Below, piece after piece: positions 1 through 6,310 of a stretch of DNA of 6,649 nucleotides; the stretch's first letter is position 1; every line of letters starts with the position of its first letter. The notes beneath the pieces are model-generated. The model saw only the letters and a program-made list of their open reading frames with translations, was not told the DNA's origin and made no database searches. The stretch comes from 4484-232 sp964486555 (GTDB taxonomy: Bacteria; Thermotogota; Thermotogae; Thermotogales; Thermotogaceae). The stretch spans positions 1 to 6,649 of the forward strand of contig CAZANP010000080.1 in the NCBI GenBank assembly GCA_964486555.1. The letters are read 5' to 3'. A program made the translations under genes and the position numbers.

Positions 1-1
1 A

Positions 2-55
2 TCTTCTTTCATAACTGGTCAAGTCATCGGTGTAGATGGTGGCCTGGTTATTTGA
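2..55 (+). CDS. C-terminal end of a short-chain dehydrogenase/reductase (5'-truncated by window)
   Basis: Reading from base 2, seventeen codons give SSFITGQVIGVDGGLVI and then TGA. The pattern S-x-x-(I/Y)-T-G-Q-x-I-x-V-D-G-G is the conserved C-terminal signature of classical short-chain dehydrogenases/reductases, including FabG-type 3-oxoacyl-ACP reductases, which reduce ketones or oxidise secondary alcohols with NAD(P)H. The NAD-binding glycine motif and the Ser-Tyr-Lys catalytic residues lie upstream, outside the window, so cofactor and substrate cannot be judged. Only 22 bases separate the stop from the next start, with no promoter visible, so this enzyme is probably co-transcribed with the importer. 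That makes an oxidoreductase step part of the same pathway by inference. The family call is fairly safe despite the short length; the exact enzyme is unknown. Confidence 0.82.
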   Translation, partial: SSFITGQVIGVDGGLVI

Positions 56-64
56 TTTTTTTGA

Positions 65-70
65 GGAGGT
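65..70 (+). promoter_or_regulatory. Ribosome binding site fixing the binding-protein start
   Basis: GGAGGT lies 8 bases (counted from GGAGG) before the ATG at 78. The earlier in-frame ATG at 36 has no such site, lies inside the upstream reductase gene, and would put 14 unrelated residues in front of a standard signal peptide. Confidence 0.8.
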
Positions 71-77
71 GGGCGGT

Positions 78-1244
78 ATGAAAAAGCTTGTGATACTTCT
101 TTTGATCCTCACTTCTTTGATGGTTTTCGGAGAGGTTGGAGTGTATCCAGACAAGGTTGTCATAGGAAGCTTTCAAGCGTTATCAGGACCTTACGCGATA
201 ATAGGTCAGGAAATGAGTAAAGGAATGAAGGCGTACTTCAACTGGGTGAACAAACATGGTGGGATATACGGAAGAAAGATAGAACTCATAATAGCCGATG
301 ATCAATTGAATCCTTCGAAAACGGTTGTAGAAGTCAAAAGACTTGTGGAGCAGGACAAGGTGTTCGCAATAGTAGGGGGCCTTGGAACGTATGGGTGTCT
401 TGCTGTCATGGATTATCTGAACAAAAACGGTGTTCCCTTCGTGTATCAGGGGTCGGGATCTTCCAAACTCTCCACACCACCTAAAAAGTACATCTTCTCC
501 GTTCAACCAGATTACACACTGGAAGGTCAACTGATAGCAAAATTCCTCGTTGAAAATCTGGGTAAGAAGAACATAGCGGTTCTCTATATGAACAACGATG
601 TGGGGAAAGAAGGTCTTGCAGCCGTTAAGAAGAGACTCGGAAAGTACGGTATGAAACCTGTCATTGAAATAGGTTACAACCCTCTAGAGACAGATTACAG
701 CTCTCTGGTTGTAAGGCTTTTGGGATCGAATCCAGATTCCATAGTGATTTATGGTTTCATAACCGATACTCTCAGGTGGATAAAGACCATAAGAGATTAC
801 GGTATAGAAGCAACCATAGTGACTATATACCCCAACGCTGACCCCAATTTCATAAAACTCGGTGGAGAGTACGTTGAAGGAGTAATCGTTACCGGCTGGG
901 TCCCAGTTCCAACGAAGGACAAACCAGATTACGTAAGAGATTACAACAGATTCGTCGCCATATATCAGGAAACGTACCCCAATGAGATTCCTTCATCCTA
1001 CGCTGTTGCGGGATTCATAGCAGCTGAAGTTTTCGTGGAAGGTTTAAGAAGAGCAGGGCCCGATCTCACAAGAGAAGGTCTTGTGAAGGCTCTCGAAAGT
1101 TTCGATCACTGGAATGGGATACTTGCAAAGGATATAACATGGGGTCCAAATCTGAGAAGAGGAAAATCTTCCATGTACTTTTTAGAGGTAAAGAACGGCC
1201 TTTTGGTTCCTATAACAGATCTAATGACGTTGGAGGATGAATGA
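78..1244 (+). CDS. Periplasmic solute-binding protein of a LIV/HAAT-family ABC importer (LivJ-like)
   Basis: This 388-residue protein is the extracytoplasmic receptor that captures substrate and delivers it to the LivHM permease. Residues 1-18 (MKKLVILLLILTSLMVFG) are a Sec signal peptide, probably cut after VFG. No lipobox Cys follows, so the mature protein should be soluble in the periplasm. The mature part has the two-lobe type-I fold of the Leu/Ile/Val-binding family: it opens with VVIGSFQALSGPYAIIGQ (27-44), then NKHGGIYGRKIELIIADDQ (58-76), an FAIVGGLGT segment (96-104) and NIAVLYMNNDVGKEG (165-179) at the second lobe. The length is normal for the family. The ligand-pocket region (GSGSSKL at 125-131, VQPDYTLEGQ at 142-151) reads more like binding proteins for non-amino-acid organic ligands than like E. 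coli LivJ, so the livJ name is withheld. Its strong ATG and SD, plus a hairpin over its stop, fit excess expression over the membrane parts. Confidence 0.93.
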   Translation: MKKLVILLLILTSLMVFGEVGVYPDKVVIGSFQALSGPYAIIGQEMSKGMKAYFNWVNKHGGIYGRKIELIIADDQLNPSKTVVEVKRLVEQDKVFAIVGGLGTYGCLAVMDYLNKNGVPFVYQGSGSSKLSTPPKKYIFSVQPDYTLEGQLIAKFLVENLGKKNIAVLYMNNDVGKEGLAAVKKRLGKYGMKPVIEIGYNPLETDYSSLVVRLLGSNPDSIVIYGFITDTLRWIKTIRDYGIEATIVTIYPNADPNFIKLGGEYVEGVIVTGWVPVPTKDKPDYVRDYNRFVAIYQETYPNEIPSSYAVAGFIAAEVFVEGLRRAGPDLTREGLVKALESFDHWNGILAKDITWGPNLRRGKSSMYFLEVKNGLLVPITDLMTLEDE

Positions 1245-1263
1245 GGGGGATCCCCCCTCATTC
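1239..1263 (+). promoter_or_regulatory. Intercistronic stem-loop over the binding-protein stop codon
   Basis: Bases 1239-1249 and 1253-1263 are perfect reverse complements: an 11-bp stem (7 G-C pairs, including five in a row) closed by a 3-base loop. It contains the TGA of the binding-protein gene and ends 6 bases before the livG Shine-Dalgarno. No T-run follows, so it does not look like an intrinsic terminator. Such structures after binding-protein genes are known to protect the upstream mRNA from 3' exonucleases, as in malE-malF of E. coli. Here that role is inferred: it would raise binding protein over ATPases and permeases. It could also dampen livG initiation. Confidence 0.75.
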
Positions 1264-1269
1264 CCATTT

Positions 1270-1274
1270 GGAGG
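1270..1274 (+). promoter_or_regulatory. Ribosome binding site selecting the TTG start of livG
   Basis: GGAGG lies 7 bases before TTG 1282. The upstream in-frame ATG at 1237 would be translated through the stem-loop, has a GGAGG directly abutting it with no spacer, and adds 15 residues (rich in Pro/Gly) that LivG proteins lack. Confidence 0.75.
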
Positions 1275-1281
1275 GATTTAT

Positions 1282-2055
1282 TTGCTTGAGATCAAGAATC
1301 TCAACGTTTGGTTCGGAGGTTTACATGCTGTCAAAGATTTCAACATGATCGTTGAAGACGGTGAGATACACTCTTTGATCGGGCCAAATGGTGCAGGTAA
1401 AACGACCGTTTTCAACGCTGTAACCAAAGTCATCAGATTTCAAGGCGGGGAGATACTCCTCGATGGTGAGAACATAACGAAGTTGAAACCTCATGAGATT
1501 GTAAGAAAAGGTATATCAAGAACCTTCCAGAATGTCGTTCTTTTCAAGTACATGACCGTGTTTGAAAATCTCTTGGTTGGATACCATACAAGGTACGAGA
1601 TGTCCATGATCGATGAGATCTTTCTGACGAAAAGGTATTCCAGAGAAACCTTGAAAGCTTTTTCAAAGGTTTTGGATGTCGCTGATCTTTTGGATCTGAA
1701 GAACAAGTTGAGTTTACCGGCTTCCATCCTTCCATACGGTGTTCAAAAGGTGGTCGAGATAGGAAGGGCCTTAATGGCTGATCCTAAAATCGTTCTTTTG
1801 GATGAACCTGTCGCTGGTCTGACGGAAGTTGAAACTAAAGATATGATCAGAATCATAGAAAAAATGCGAAACGACTGGAAAGTTACGATAGTCCTGGTTG
1901 AACATGATATGAGTGTCGTCATGAGCATATCAGATACCATAACAGTTATGGATTTTGGTAGGAAAATAGCTGAAGGGAAACCTGAAGAGATAAAGAGAAA
2001 CCCTGAGGTCGTAAAAGCTTATCTGGGAGATGATGCCGTTGCTTCAGGTGCTTGA
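1282..2055 (+). CDS. livG: ABC importer ATP-binding protein LivG
   Basis: One of the two cytoplasmic ATPases that drive the importer, expected to pair with LivF beneath the LivH/LivM permeases. The TTG start at 1282 gives 257 residues, a usual LivG length, and begins MLEIKNLNVWFGGLHAVKDF as in the family. Walker A is GPNGAGKT (34-41). The Q-loop is RTFQN, with Gln83. The signature is LPYGVQ (150-155), the LPYG form usual in LivG rather than LSGGQ, with Val where Gln is commoner. Walker B is VLLDEP (171-176) with catalytic Glu175, and the H-loop is LVEHD with His208. All catalytic elements are present, so it should be active. The C-terminal EGKPEEIKRNPEVVKAYLGDD tail is typical. Its last 17 bases overlap livF, which suggests coupled translation. 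The assignment is firm; transported substrate is not determined by this subunit. Confidence 0.95.
   Translation: MLEIKNLNVWFGGLHAVKDFNMIVEDGEIHSLIGPNGAGKTTVFNAVTKVIRFQGGEILLDGENITKLKPHEIVRKGISRTFQNVVLFKYMTVFENLLVGYHTRYEMSMIDEIFLTKRYSRETLKAFSKVLDVADLLDLKNKLSLPASILPYGVQKVVEIGRALMADPKIVLLDEPVAGLTEVETKDMIRIIEKMRNDWKVTIVLVEHDMSVVMSISDTITVMDFGRKIAEGKPEEIKRNPEVVKAYLGDDAVASGA
2026..2033 (+). promoter_or_regulatory. Ribosome binding site favouring the TTG start of livF
   Basis: GGAGATGA differs by one base from GGAGGTGA. Measured from the GGAGG-equivalent bases, TTG 2039 lies 8 bases downstream, the same spacing as for the binding protein and the KAS III-like gene. The ATGs at 2030 and 2033 fall inside or against the site. 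Confidence 0.55.
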
Positions 2056-2737
2056 TCTACACGTCAGTTACGGTCCTATAAAAGCTCTCAAGGGGATATC
2101 CTTCTCAGTAGAGGAAGGGAGTGTAACGGCCCTTCTCGGTGCAAACGGTGCGGGAAAAACGACCACGTTGAAAACGATAAGTGGCCTTCTGAAACCGGTG
2201 AGAGGGTCTATCCTCTTTGAAGGAAGAGATATCTCAAAATCACCAGCCTACAGAGTGGCCAGGTTAGGAATAGCTTTATGTCCTGAGGGAAGAAGGGTAT
2301 TTTCCTCCTTAACGGTTCACGAGAATCTCCTTGCAGGAGCGTATACGAGGAAAGAGAGCATCAAAGAGGATCTAGACATGATTTTCAGTATATTTCCAAT
2401 ACTTGCAGAAAGAAAAAAACAACTTGCTGGAACCCTCTCAGGAGGAGAGCAGCAGATGCTGGCAATAGCAAGAGCCTTGATAGCGAAGCCAAAACTCCTC
2501 ATGTTGGACGAACCTTCCTTGGGTCTTGCTCCAAAACTGGTCAAGGAAATTTTTGACACAATTCTTAAGATCAGAGAAACGGGTGTGACCATTCTGCTTG
2601 TCGAGCAGAACGCCTTTATGGCGATGAACATTGCGGATATGATCTACGTTCTTGAAACAGGTAAAGTCACCTTATCCGGAAAACCTGAGGAGATAAAAGA
2701 TAGGTGGGAAATCGTTGAGAAGTACTTAGGGGGTTGA
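2039..2737 (+). CDS. livF: ABC importer ATP-binding protein LivF
   Basis: Second ATPase of the importer, partner of LivG. Read from TTG 2039 it has 232 residues and begins MLQVLDLHVSYGPIKALKGI, the normal LivF opening. ATG 2030 or 2033 would add only 3 or 2 residues (MMP or MP), so the start is a close call decided by ribosome-site spacing. Walker A is GANGAGKT (34-41). The Q-loop region reads CPEGRRVF (81-88), where LivF normally has an E. The signature is canonical, LSGGEQQ (133-139). Walker B is LLMLDEP (153-159) with catalytic Glu158. The H-loop position is Gln190 in LVEQN, which is the standard LivF variant and not a defect. The start lies inside the end of livG, and the stop is 3 bases before livH. 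Identity as LivF is firm. Confidence 0.95.
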   Translation: MLQVLDLHVSYGPIKALKGISFSVEEGSVTALLGANGAGKTTTLKTISGLLKPVRGSILFEGRDISKSPAYRVARLGIALCPEGRRVFSSLTVHENLLAGAYTRKESIKEDLDMIFSIFPILAERKKQLAGTLSGGEQQMLAIARALIAKPKLLMLDEPSLGLAPKLVKEIFDTILKIRETGVTILLVEQNAFMAMNIADMIYVLETGKVTLSGKPEEIKDRWEIVEKYLGG

Positions 2738-2740
2738 TCG

Positions 2741-3619
2741 ATGTTTTTGAACCAGGTTATTCTCGGTCTTTCAACAGGTGTCTTTTACTCACTGGCTGCT
2801 CTTGGACTCGTTCTGATCTACAAAGTTACGGGAGTTGTGAATTTCGCGTTCGGCAACATGGGTATGTTCATGATATACGTAGCATACTCTCTCATTTCTA
2901 TGGAGTTCAGTCCTTTCTGCACTCTCCTGATGATTCTCGTACTCGCAGCGGGATTTGGCTGGATCGTTGAAAGATTCACCATGAGACCTCTGAAGCACCT
3001 GTCACATGGTTCCATGCTCATTGTAACCTTAGGGATCATGATGATACTCGAAGGCTTGGTGACACAGATATGGGGAACGGATTATAAAGGTTTCCCAGAA
3101 ATCGTAACTGGGAGGCCATACGTTTTAAAAGGAAACTTTGGGATTCTTGTCTTTAGAAAACAAGACATTCTGGCTTTTATACTGTTGATTCTCATATCTC
3201 TATTACTTTTCATCTTCCTAAAATACACGAGATTGGGGATAGCTTTAAGAACAACTTCCGAAGATGAAGAAACAGCTCAGCTCATGGGAATCAACACCAA
3301 TTTTATTTCATCGATGGTTTGGATGATGGGAGCTTCCATAGCCGCCCTTATAGCCTTTTTATCCGCTCCAAGAACCTATGTTTCACCTGTGATGATGATT
3401 CATTACCAAATAGAAGGATTCACGGCAGCAGTCCTTGGTGGATTCACGAGTATCCCAGGTGCCATTTTTGGAGGTTTGGTGTTGGGTGTATTGGAAAATA
3501 TTGTCGCAACTTATATAAGTAACGAACTGAAAACTACTTTCTCCTTGCTTCTCATTGTGATGATCCTTCTTATAAGGCCCGAAGGATTGTTTGGAAAGAC
3601 GAAGGTGAGAAGGGTATGA
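2741..3619 (+). CDS. livH: ABC importer permease LivH
   Basis: First of two inner-membrane permeases that form the translocation path. It has 292 residues, a usual LivH length, and is mostly hydrophobic with about eight membrane segments by eye (for example 6-26, 38-54, 59-76, 91-110, 143-160, 190-207, 224-250, 266-278). Family marks: LSTGVFYSLAALGLVLIYKVTG near the N-terminus, VVNFAFGNMGM (32-42), the cytoplasmic coupling helix KYTRLGIALRTTSEDEETAQ LMGIN (161-184) that contacts the ATPases, and the closing IRPEGLFG (278-285) followed by a basic, cytoplasmic tail. The start ATG follows the livF stop by 3 bases, with AGGGGG at 2728-2733 as ribosome site. The stop overlaps the next ATG in an ATGA junction, so translation of the two permeases is probably coupled. 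Confident call. Confidence 0.95.
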   Translation: MFLNQVILGLSTGVFYSLAALGLVLIYKVTGVVNFAFGNMGMFMIYVAYSLISMEFSPFCTLLMILVLAAGFGWIVERFTMRPLKHLSHGSMLIVTLGIMMILEGLVTQIWGTDYKGFPEIVTGRPYVLKGNFGILVFRKQDILAFILLILISLLLFIFLKYTRLGIALRTTSEDEETAQLMGINTNFISSMVWMMGASIAALIAFLSAPRTYVSPVMMIHYQIEGFTAAVLGGFTSIPGAIFGGLVLGVLENIVATYISNELKTTFSLLLIVMILLIRPEGLFGKTKVRRV

Positions 3620-5322
3620 AAGCATTGCTTTTCATTATCCCAATACTTGTGCTACCACTTCTTGTCAAAAGCGGTTTCTTCACAACGATAATGTCTCTCC
3701 TCTTCATAAACTCACTAGCTGCGATGGGATTGAATCTGATAATGGGCTATGCCGGTCAGATATCAATAGGCCAAGCCGCTTTCATGGGAATAGGAGCCTA
3801 CACTTCATCCCTTCTTACCATGAAGCTCTCTCTACCGCTCCCTCTATCAATACTATGTGGTACTCTTCTTGCTGCTTTCCTTGGCCTCTTCCTCGGATTT
3901 CCTTCATTGAGGCTTTCCGGGTTTTACCTTGCGATAGTAACGCTGGGTTTTGGAGTAGCCGTGGAACAGGTTCTTGGTGCGTGGGAGGGATTAACAGGGG
4001 GTTACATAGGAATCCGTAACATTCCTTCTTTTGGAAACGATCTTCTCAACTATTACGTTGTTTCGATAACGTTTTTCATCATCCTTCTTGTTGTGATGAA
4101 CCTTACAAAAGGAAGAACGGGAAGGGCTTGGAAATCTTTGAGAGAAAACGAAACAGCATCTCGTGTCTTTGGTATAAATCTGACGAAGTACAAAGTCCTT
4201 GCTTTCGTTTTGGGTTCTGCCCTTGCCGGTCTTGCCGGAGCATTCTACGCACACGTCATCGGTTACATATCTCCCACCGATTTCGGCCTTGCAAGATCTC
4301 TGGATCTTCTTGCCATGGTGGTCATTGGAGGACTTGGTACCACTTCAGGATCGATACTTGGAGCATCCCTTTATACTGTTCTCCCATTCATGCTCAGTCG
4401 GACGCAATTTTCCCTCTCGGTTCTCTTCGGATCTCTGCTCGTACTCACCATCCTCTTCATGCCAAGAGGTCTTGCGTATTATGCAAAGATCTTTTATTAC
4501 AAGTACCTTGAAATACCACTCGTATGGTGGGAGAGAAGAAAGAAAAAGATCGAGGGGAAAGTGCTCCATACCAGTTCTGGGCTTGTTCATTACGTTGAGA
4601 AAGGTTCCGGTACGATACCACTCGTTTTCGTTCATGGTAACTGGGGATCCTGGAGATGGTTTAAACCCCTCTTCGATATCGTTGAAGATTCACGTTACAG
4701 ATTGATAGCTGTGGATCTTCCAGGCTTTGGCTCTTCGGATAAACCAAAAAGGCCAATAAATCTTGAAAATTACACAAAGGAACTCGAAGAAATACTCGAT
4801 AAACTGAATCTCAAAGAGTGCGTTTTGATAGGGCATTCCATGGGAACTTCCATAATAACGAAACTTGCCAGCAGAAGGAGTGATTTGGCTAAGAAACTCG
4901 TTTTCATATCCCCATCACCTATAAAGGGTTATAGAACGCCTAAAGAAAGCTTTCCTTTACTTTCGCTTTATAAAAATAGCCTTTCATTGATTGAAAGCCT
5001 CATATATCCCATCATAAAGGATAGAAAACTTGCCAGGGAACTCGTCAAAGATACTTTGAGAATGGATCCAAGAGGATTTTTGGAAAACCCCAAAGCCCTC
5101 TCTGAAGATTTGACGGAAGAAGCAAGGAAAATAAATGTACCCGTTCTTCTGATATGGGGAAATAAAGATCCTTTAGTGACGAAAGCGGAAGTCGAAGAAA
5201 CAGCGAAAGCTTTTAAGAGAACTCACCTCATCATCTTGGATTCCTTCGGACATTGTCCTCATATCGACGATCCTGAGAGAGTGTTCAAAATCATAGAAAA
5301 TTTCATAGAGGAGGTGTCGTGA
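3616..5322 (+). CDS. livM: LivM permease fused to a C-terminal alpha/beta hydrolase
   Basis: A 568-residue two-part protein. Residues 1 to about 290 are a complete LivM permease: GYAGQISIGQAAFMGIGAY (44-62), SLRLSGFYLAIVTLGFG, LTGGYIGI (126-133), the coupling helix AWKSLRENETASRVFGIN (171-188), VIGGLGTTSGSILGA (236-250) and the usual ending LFMPRGL (280-286). Ordinary LivM stops about here. Instead a basic linker (about 287-315, with ERRKKK at 306-311) leads into a full alpha/beta hydrolase: oxyanion segment VFVHGNWGSW (337-346), DLPGFGSSDKP (367-377), nucleophile elbow GHSMG with Ser408, a cap region (about 434-505), acid Asp518 in GNKDPL, and His546 in GHCPHIDDPERV. The triad is intact, so it should act on an ester, lactone, thioester or C-C bond. 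LivM C-termini and basic linkers face the cytoplasm, so the enzyme should hang beside the ATPases. The reading frame is unbroken and codon use is alike in both halves. Substrate unknown. Confidence 0.93.
   Translation: MKALLFIIPILVLPLLVKSGFFTTIMSLLFINSLAAMGLNLIMGYAGQISIGQAAFMGIGAYTSSLLTMKLSLPLPLSILCGTLLAAFLGLFLGFPSLRLSGFYLAIVTLGFGVAVEQVLGAWEGLTGGYIGIRNIPSFGNDLLNYYVVSITFFIILLVVMNLTKGRTGRAWKSLRENETASRVFGINLTKYKVLAFVLGSALAGLAGAFYAHVIGYISPTDFGLARSLDLLAMVVIGGLGTTSGSILGASLYTVLPFMLSRTQFSLSVLFGSLLVLTILFMPRGLAYYAKIFYYKYLEIPLVWWERRKKKIEGKVLHTSSGLVHYVEKGSGTIPLVFVHGNWGSWRWFKPLFDIVEDSRYRLIAVDLPGFGSSDKPKRPINLENYTKELEEILDKLNLKECVLIGHSMGTSIITKLASRRSDLAKKLVFISPSPIKGYRTPKESFPLLSLYKNSLSLIESLIYPIIKDRKLARELVKDTLRMDPRGFLENPKALSEDLTEEARKINVPVLLIWGNKDPLVTKAEVEETAKAFKRTHLIILDSFGHCPHIDDPERVFKIIENFIEEVS
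4561..5319 (+). other. Alpha/beta-hydrolase domain of the LivM fusion, with possible internal GTG start
   Basis: This marks the hydrolase half (residues 316-568). At its exact boundary, codon 316 is GTG and is preceded by GAGGGG (4552-4557) with a short 3-base spacer. The resulting protein would start MLHTSSGLVHYVEKGSG, which is just how free-standing hydrolases of this family start. A soluble hydrolase made by internal initiation is therefore possible in addition to the fused form. The spacing is shorter than at the other genes here, so this is only a suggestion. Confidence 0.4.
5310..5316 (+). promoter_or_regulatory. Strong ribosome binding site of the KAS III-like gene
   Basis: GGAGGTG sits in the last codons of the livM fusion, 8 bases (from GGAGG) before ATG 5323. 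The stop codon (5320-5322) directly abuts that ATG, so termination and re-initiation are probably coupled. Confidence 0.8.
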
Positions 5323-6306
5323 ATGCCTTTTGCCAGGATTCTTTCAACGGGGATCTACGTTCCAGAGAAGATCATGACTAATGAAGAATTCGAAAAACTG
5401 ACACACATGAAGATAGATCCCCATTACTCTCAAGTCCTGGGAATAAACCACAGGCGCATTTCCTCTGAAAAAGAGACACCTGCCTACATGGCAGCAGAGG
5501 CTGGGAAAATGGCGCTCAAAAGAGCCGGCCTCAAACCGGAAGACCTGGATCTCATAATCGTTGGAACAGACACGCCAGAAGCTATCACCCCACCAACCGC
5601 TTCGAAGGTTCAGTATCTTCTTGGAGTGAGCGAAAAGGAAGTTCCTGCCTTCGATGTCAACGCATCGTGTGCCAACGGTGCGTTGCTTCTGGATATGGCA
5701 TCCAGGTACATCGCAATGGGTGACTTCAGATATGTACTGGTTATAGGAACCTATGGGATGACAAAATATTTGTCGTGGAAATACCCATGGGAGGCTTTGT
5801 TTTCAGATGGTGCTGGAGCCGTTGTATTAACTAGTAGTGAATCACCAGGGTATCTGGGAAGTGTGATGAGAACCGACGGCTCATGGTGGTACAACTGGGG
5901 AATATACATGGGAACAGGTACAATGAATCTTGAAGGTATTGAAAAAGGGTTTCATAAACTCGATCTGAGAGCACCGTACCCTTCGACGGTTAACGAAGAG
6001 GGATGGCCCATGTTGGTCGAAAAGCTTCTCAACAAGCTCGAGGTTTCAAGGGAAGAGATCGGTATGATCTTCTTCACACAGGTCAGAAGGAAAAGTATCC
6101 ACGTTGTCATGGAGAAATTAAAACTTCCCCTGGAAAAGACTCATACTGTGATGGAAAAGTATGGCTACACGGGTTCAGCATGTGTTTACATGGCGCTCCA
6201 TGACGCGATAGAGGAAGGTAAGATGGAAGGTTTGGAAGGAAAGCTCGTTCTCTTCGTCACATCCGGTGTTGGATATCAGCAGGTTGCAACGGCTTTCAGG
6301 TGGTGA
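5323..6306 (+). CDS. KAS III-like (FabH-family) thiolase-fold protein lacking catalytic His and Asn
   Basis: This 327-residue protein has FabH family length and fold marks throughout: ILSTGIYVPEKIMTNEEFEK at the N-terminus, GINHRRISSEKETPAYMA (40-57), LDLIIVGTDTPEAITPPTAS (75-94), active-site Cys116 in FDVNASCANGA (110-120), LFSDGAGAVVL (159-169) and a glycine turn SGVGYQQ near the end. True FabH condenses acyl-CoA with malonyl-ACP using Cys-His-Asn (112/244/274 in E. coli). Here the stretch equivalent to PHQAN reads FTQVR, with Thr252, and that equivalent to GNTSA reads GYTGS, with Tyr282. The 30-residue spacing equals that of E. coli, so the substitutions are not alignment slips. Without His/Asn, decarboxylative condensation is unlikely. 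A Cys-borne acyl transfer, hydrolysis or thiolytic role is more plausible, as in other KAS III-like acyltransferases. It lies between two hydrolase genes. Automatic annotation as a fatty-acid synthase enzyme would probably be misleading. Confidence 0.88.
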   Translation: MPFARILSTGIYVPEKIMTNEEFEKLTHMKIDPHYSQVLGINHRRISSEKETPAYMAAEAGKMALKRAGLKPEDLDLIIVGTDTPEAITPPTASKVQYLLGVSEKEVPAFDVNASCANGALLLDMASRYIAMGDFRYVLVIGTYGMTKYLSWKYPWEALFSDGAGAVVLTSSESPGYLGSVMRTDGSWWYNWGIYMGTGTMNLEGIEKGFHKLDLRAPYPSTVNEEGWPMLVEKLLNKLEVSREEIGMIFFTQVRRKSIHVVMEKLKLPLEKTHTVMEKYGYTGSACVYMALHDAIEEGKMEGLEGKLVLFVTSGVGYQQVATAFRW

Positions 6307-6310
6307 TAGC

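Noticed and set aside
36..77. Earlier in-frame ATG (36) extending the binding protein by 14 residues
   Set aside because: It lies inside the reductase gene, has no ribosome site, and would put MVAWLFDFFEEVGG before a textbook signal peptide. ATG 78 has GGAGGT at ideal spacing.
183..530. 115-codon antisense reading frame within the binding-protein gene
   Set aside because: It lies opposite a strongly conserved coding region, has no ribosome site and no recognisable domain. It is a shadow frame, like the other antisense and alternate-frame openings in 1491-1940, 2317-2631, 2734-3039, 3319-3625, 3991-4705 and 6003-6571.
1239..1270. Intrinsic transcription terminator after the binding-protein gene
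   Set aside because: The stem is strong, but what follows is CCATTTGG and not a T-run. Essential transporter genes continue downstream without a new promoter.
1237..1281. Earlier ATG (1237) extending LivG by 15 residues
   Set aside because: The extension is encoded by the hairpin and is Pro/Gly-rich, has no homology to LivG N-termini that I recognise, and its GGAGG abuts the ATG without a spacer.
1729..1746. Degenerate LivG signature (LPYGVQ instead of LSGGQ) as a sign of an inactive ATPase
   Set aside because: LPYG is the usual form in LivG proteins, and Walker A, Walker B with Glu175, the Q-loop and the H-loop are all intact.
2600..2614. Missing H-loop histidine in LivF (LVEQN)
   Set aside because: Gln at this position is the norm for LivF proteins and is not a defect.
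4981..4997. Small inverted repeat CTTTCA/TGAAAG with a 5-base loop inside the fused hydrolase
   Set aside because: The arms are only 6 bp, A/T-rich and inside coding sequence, so it is likely chance.
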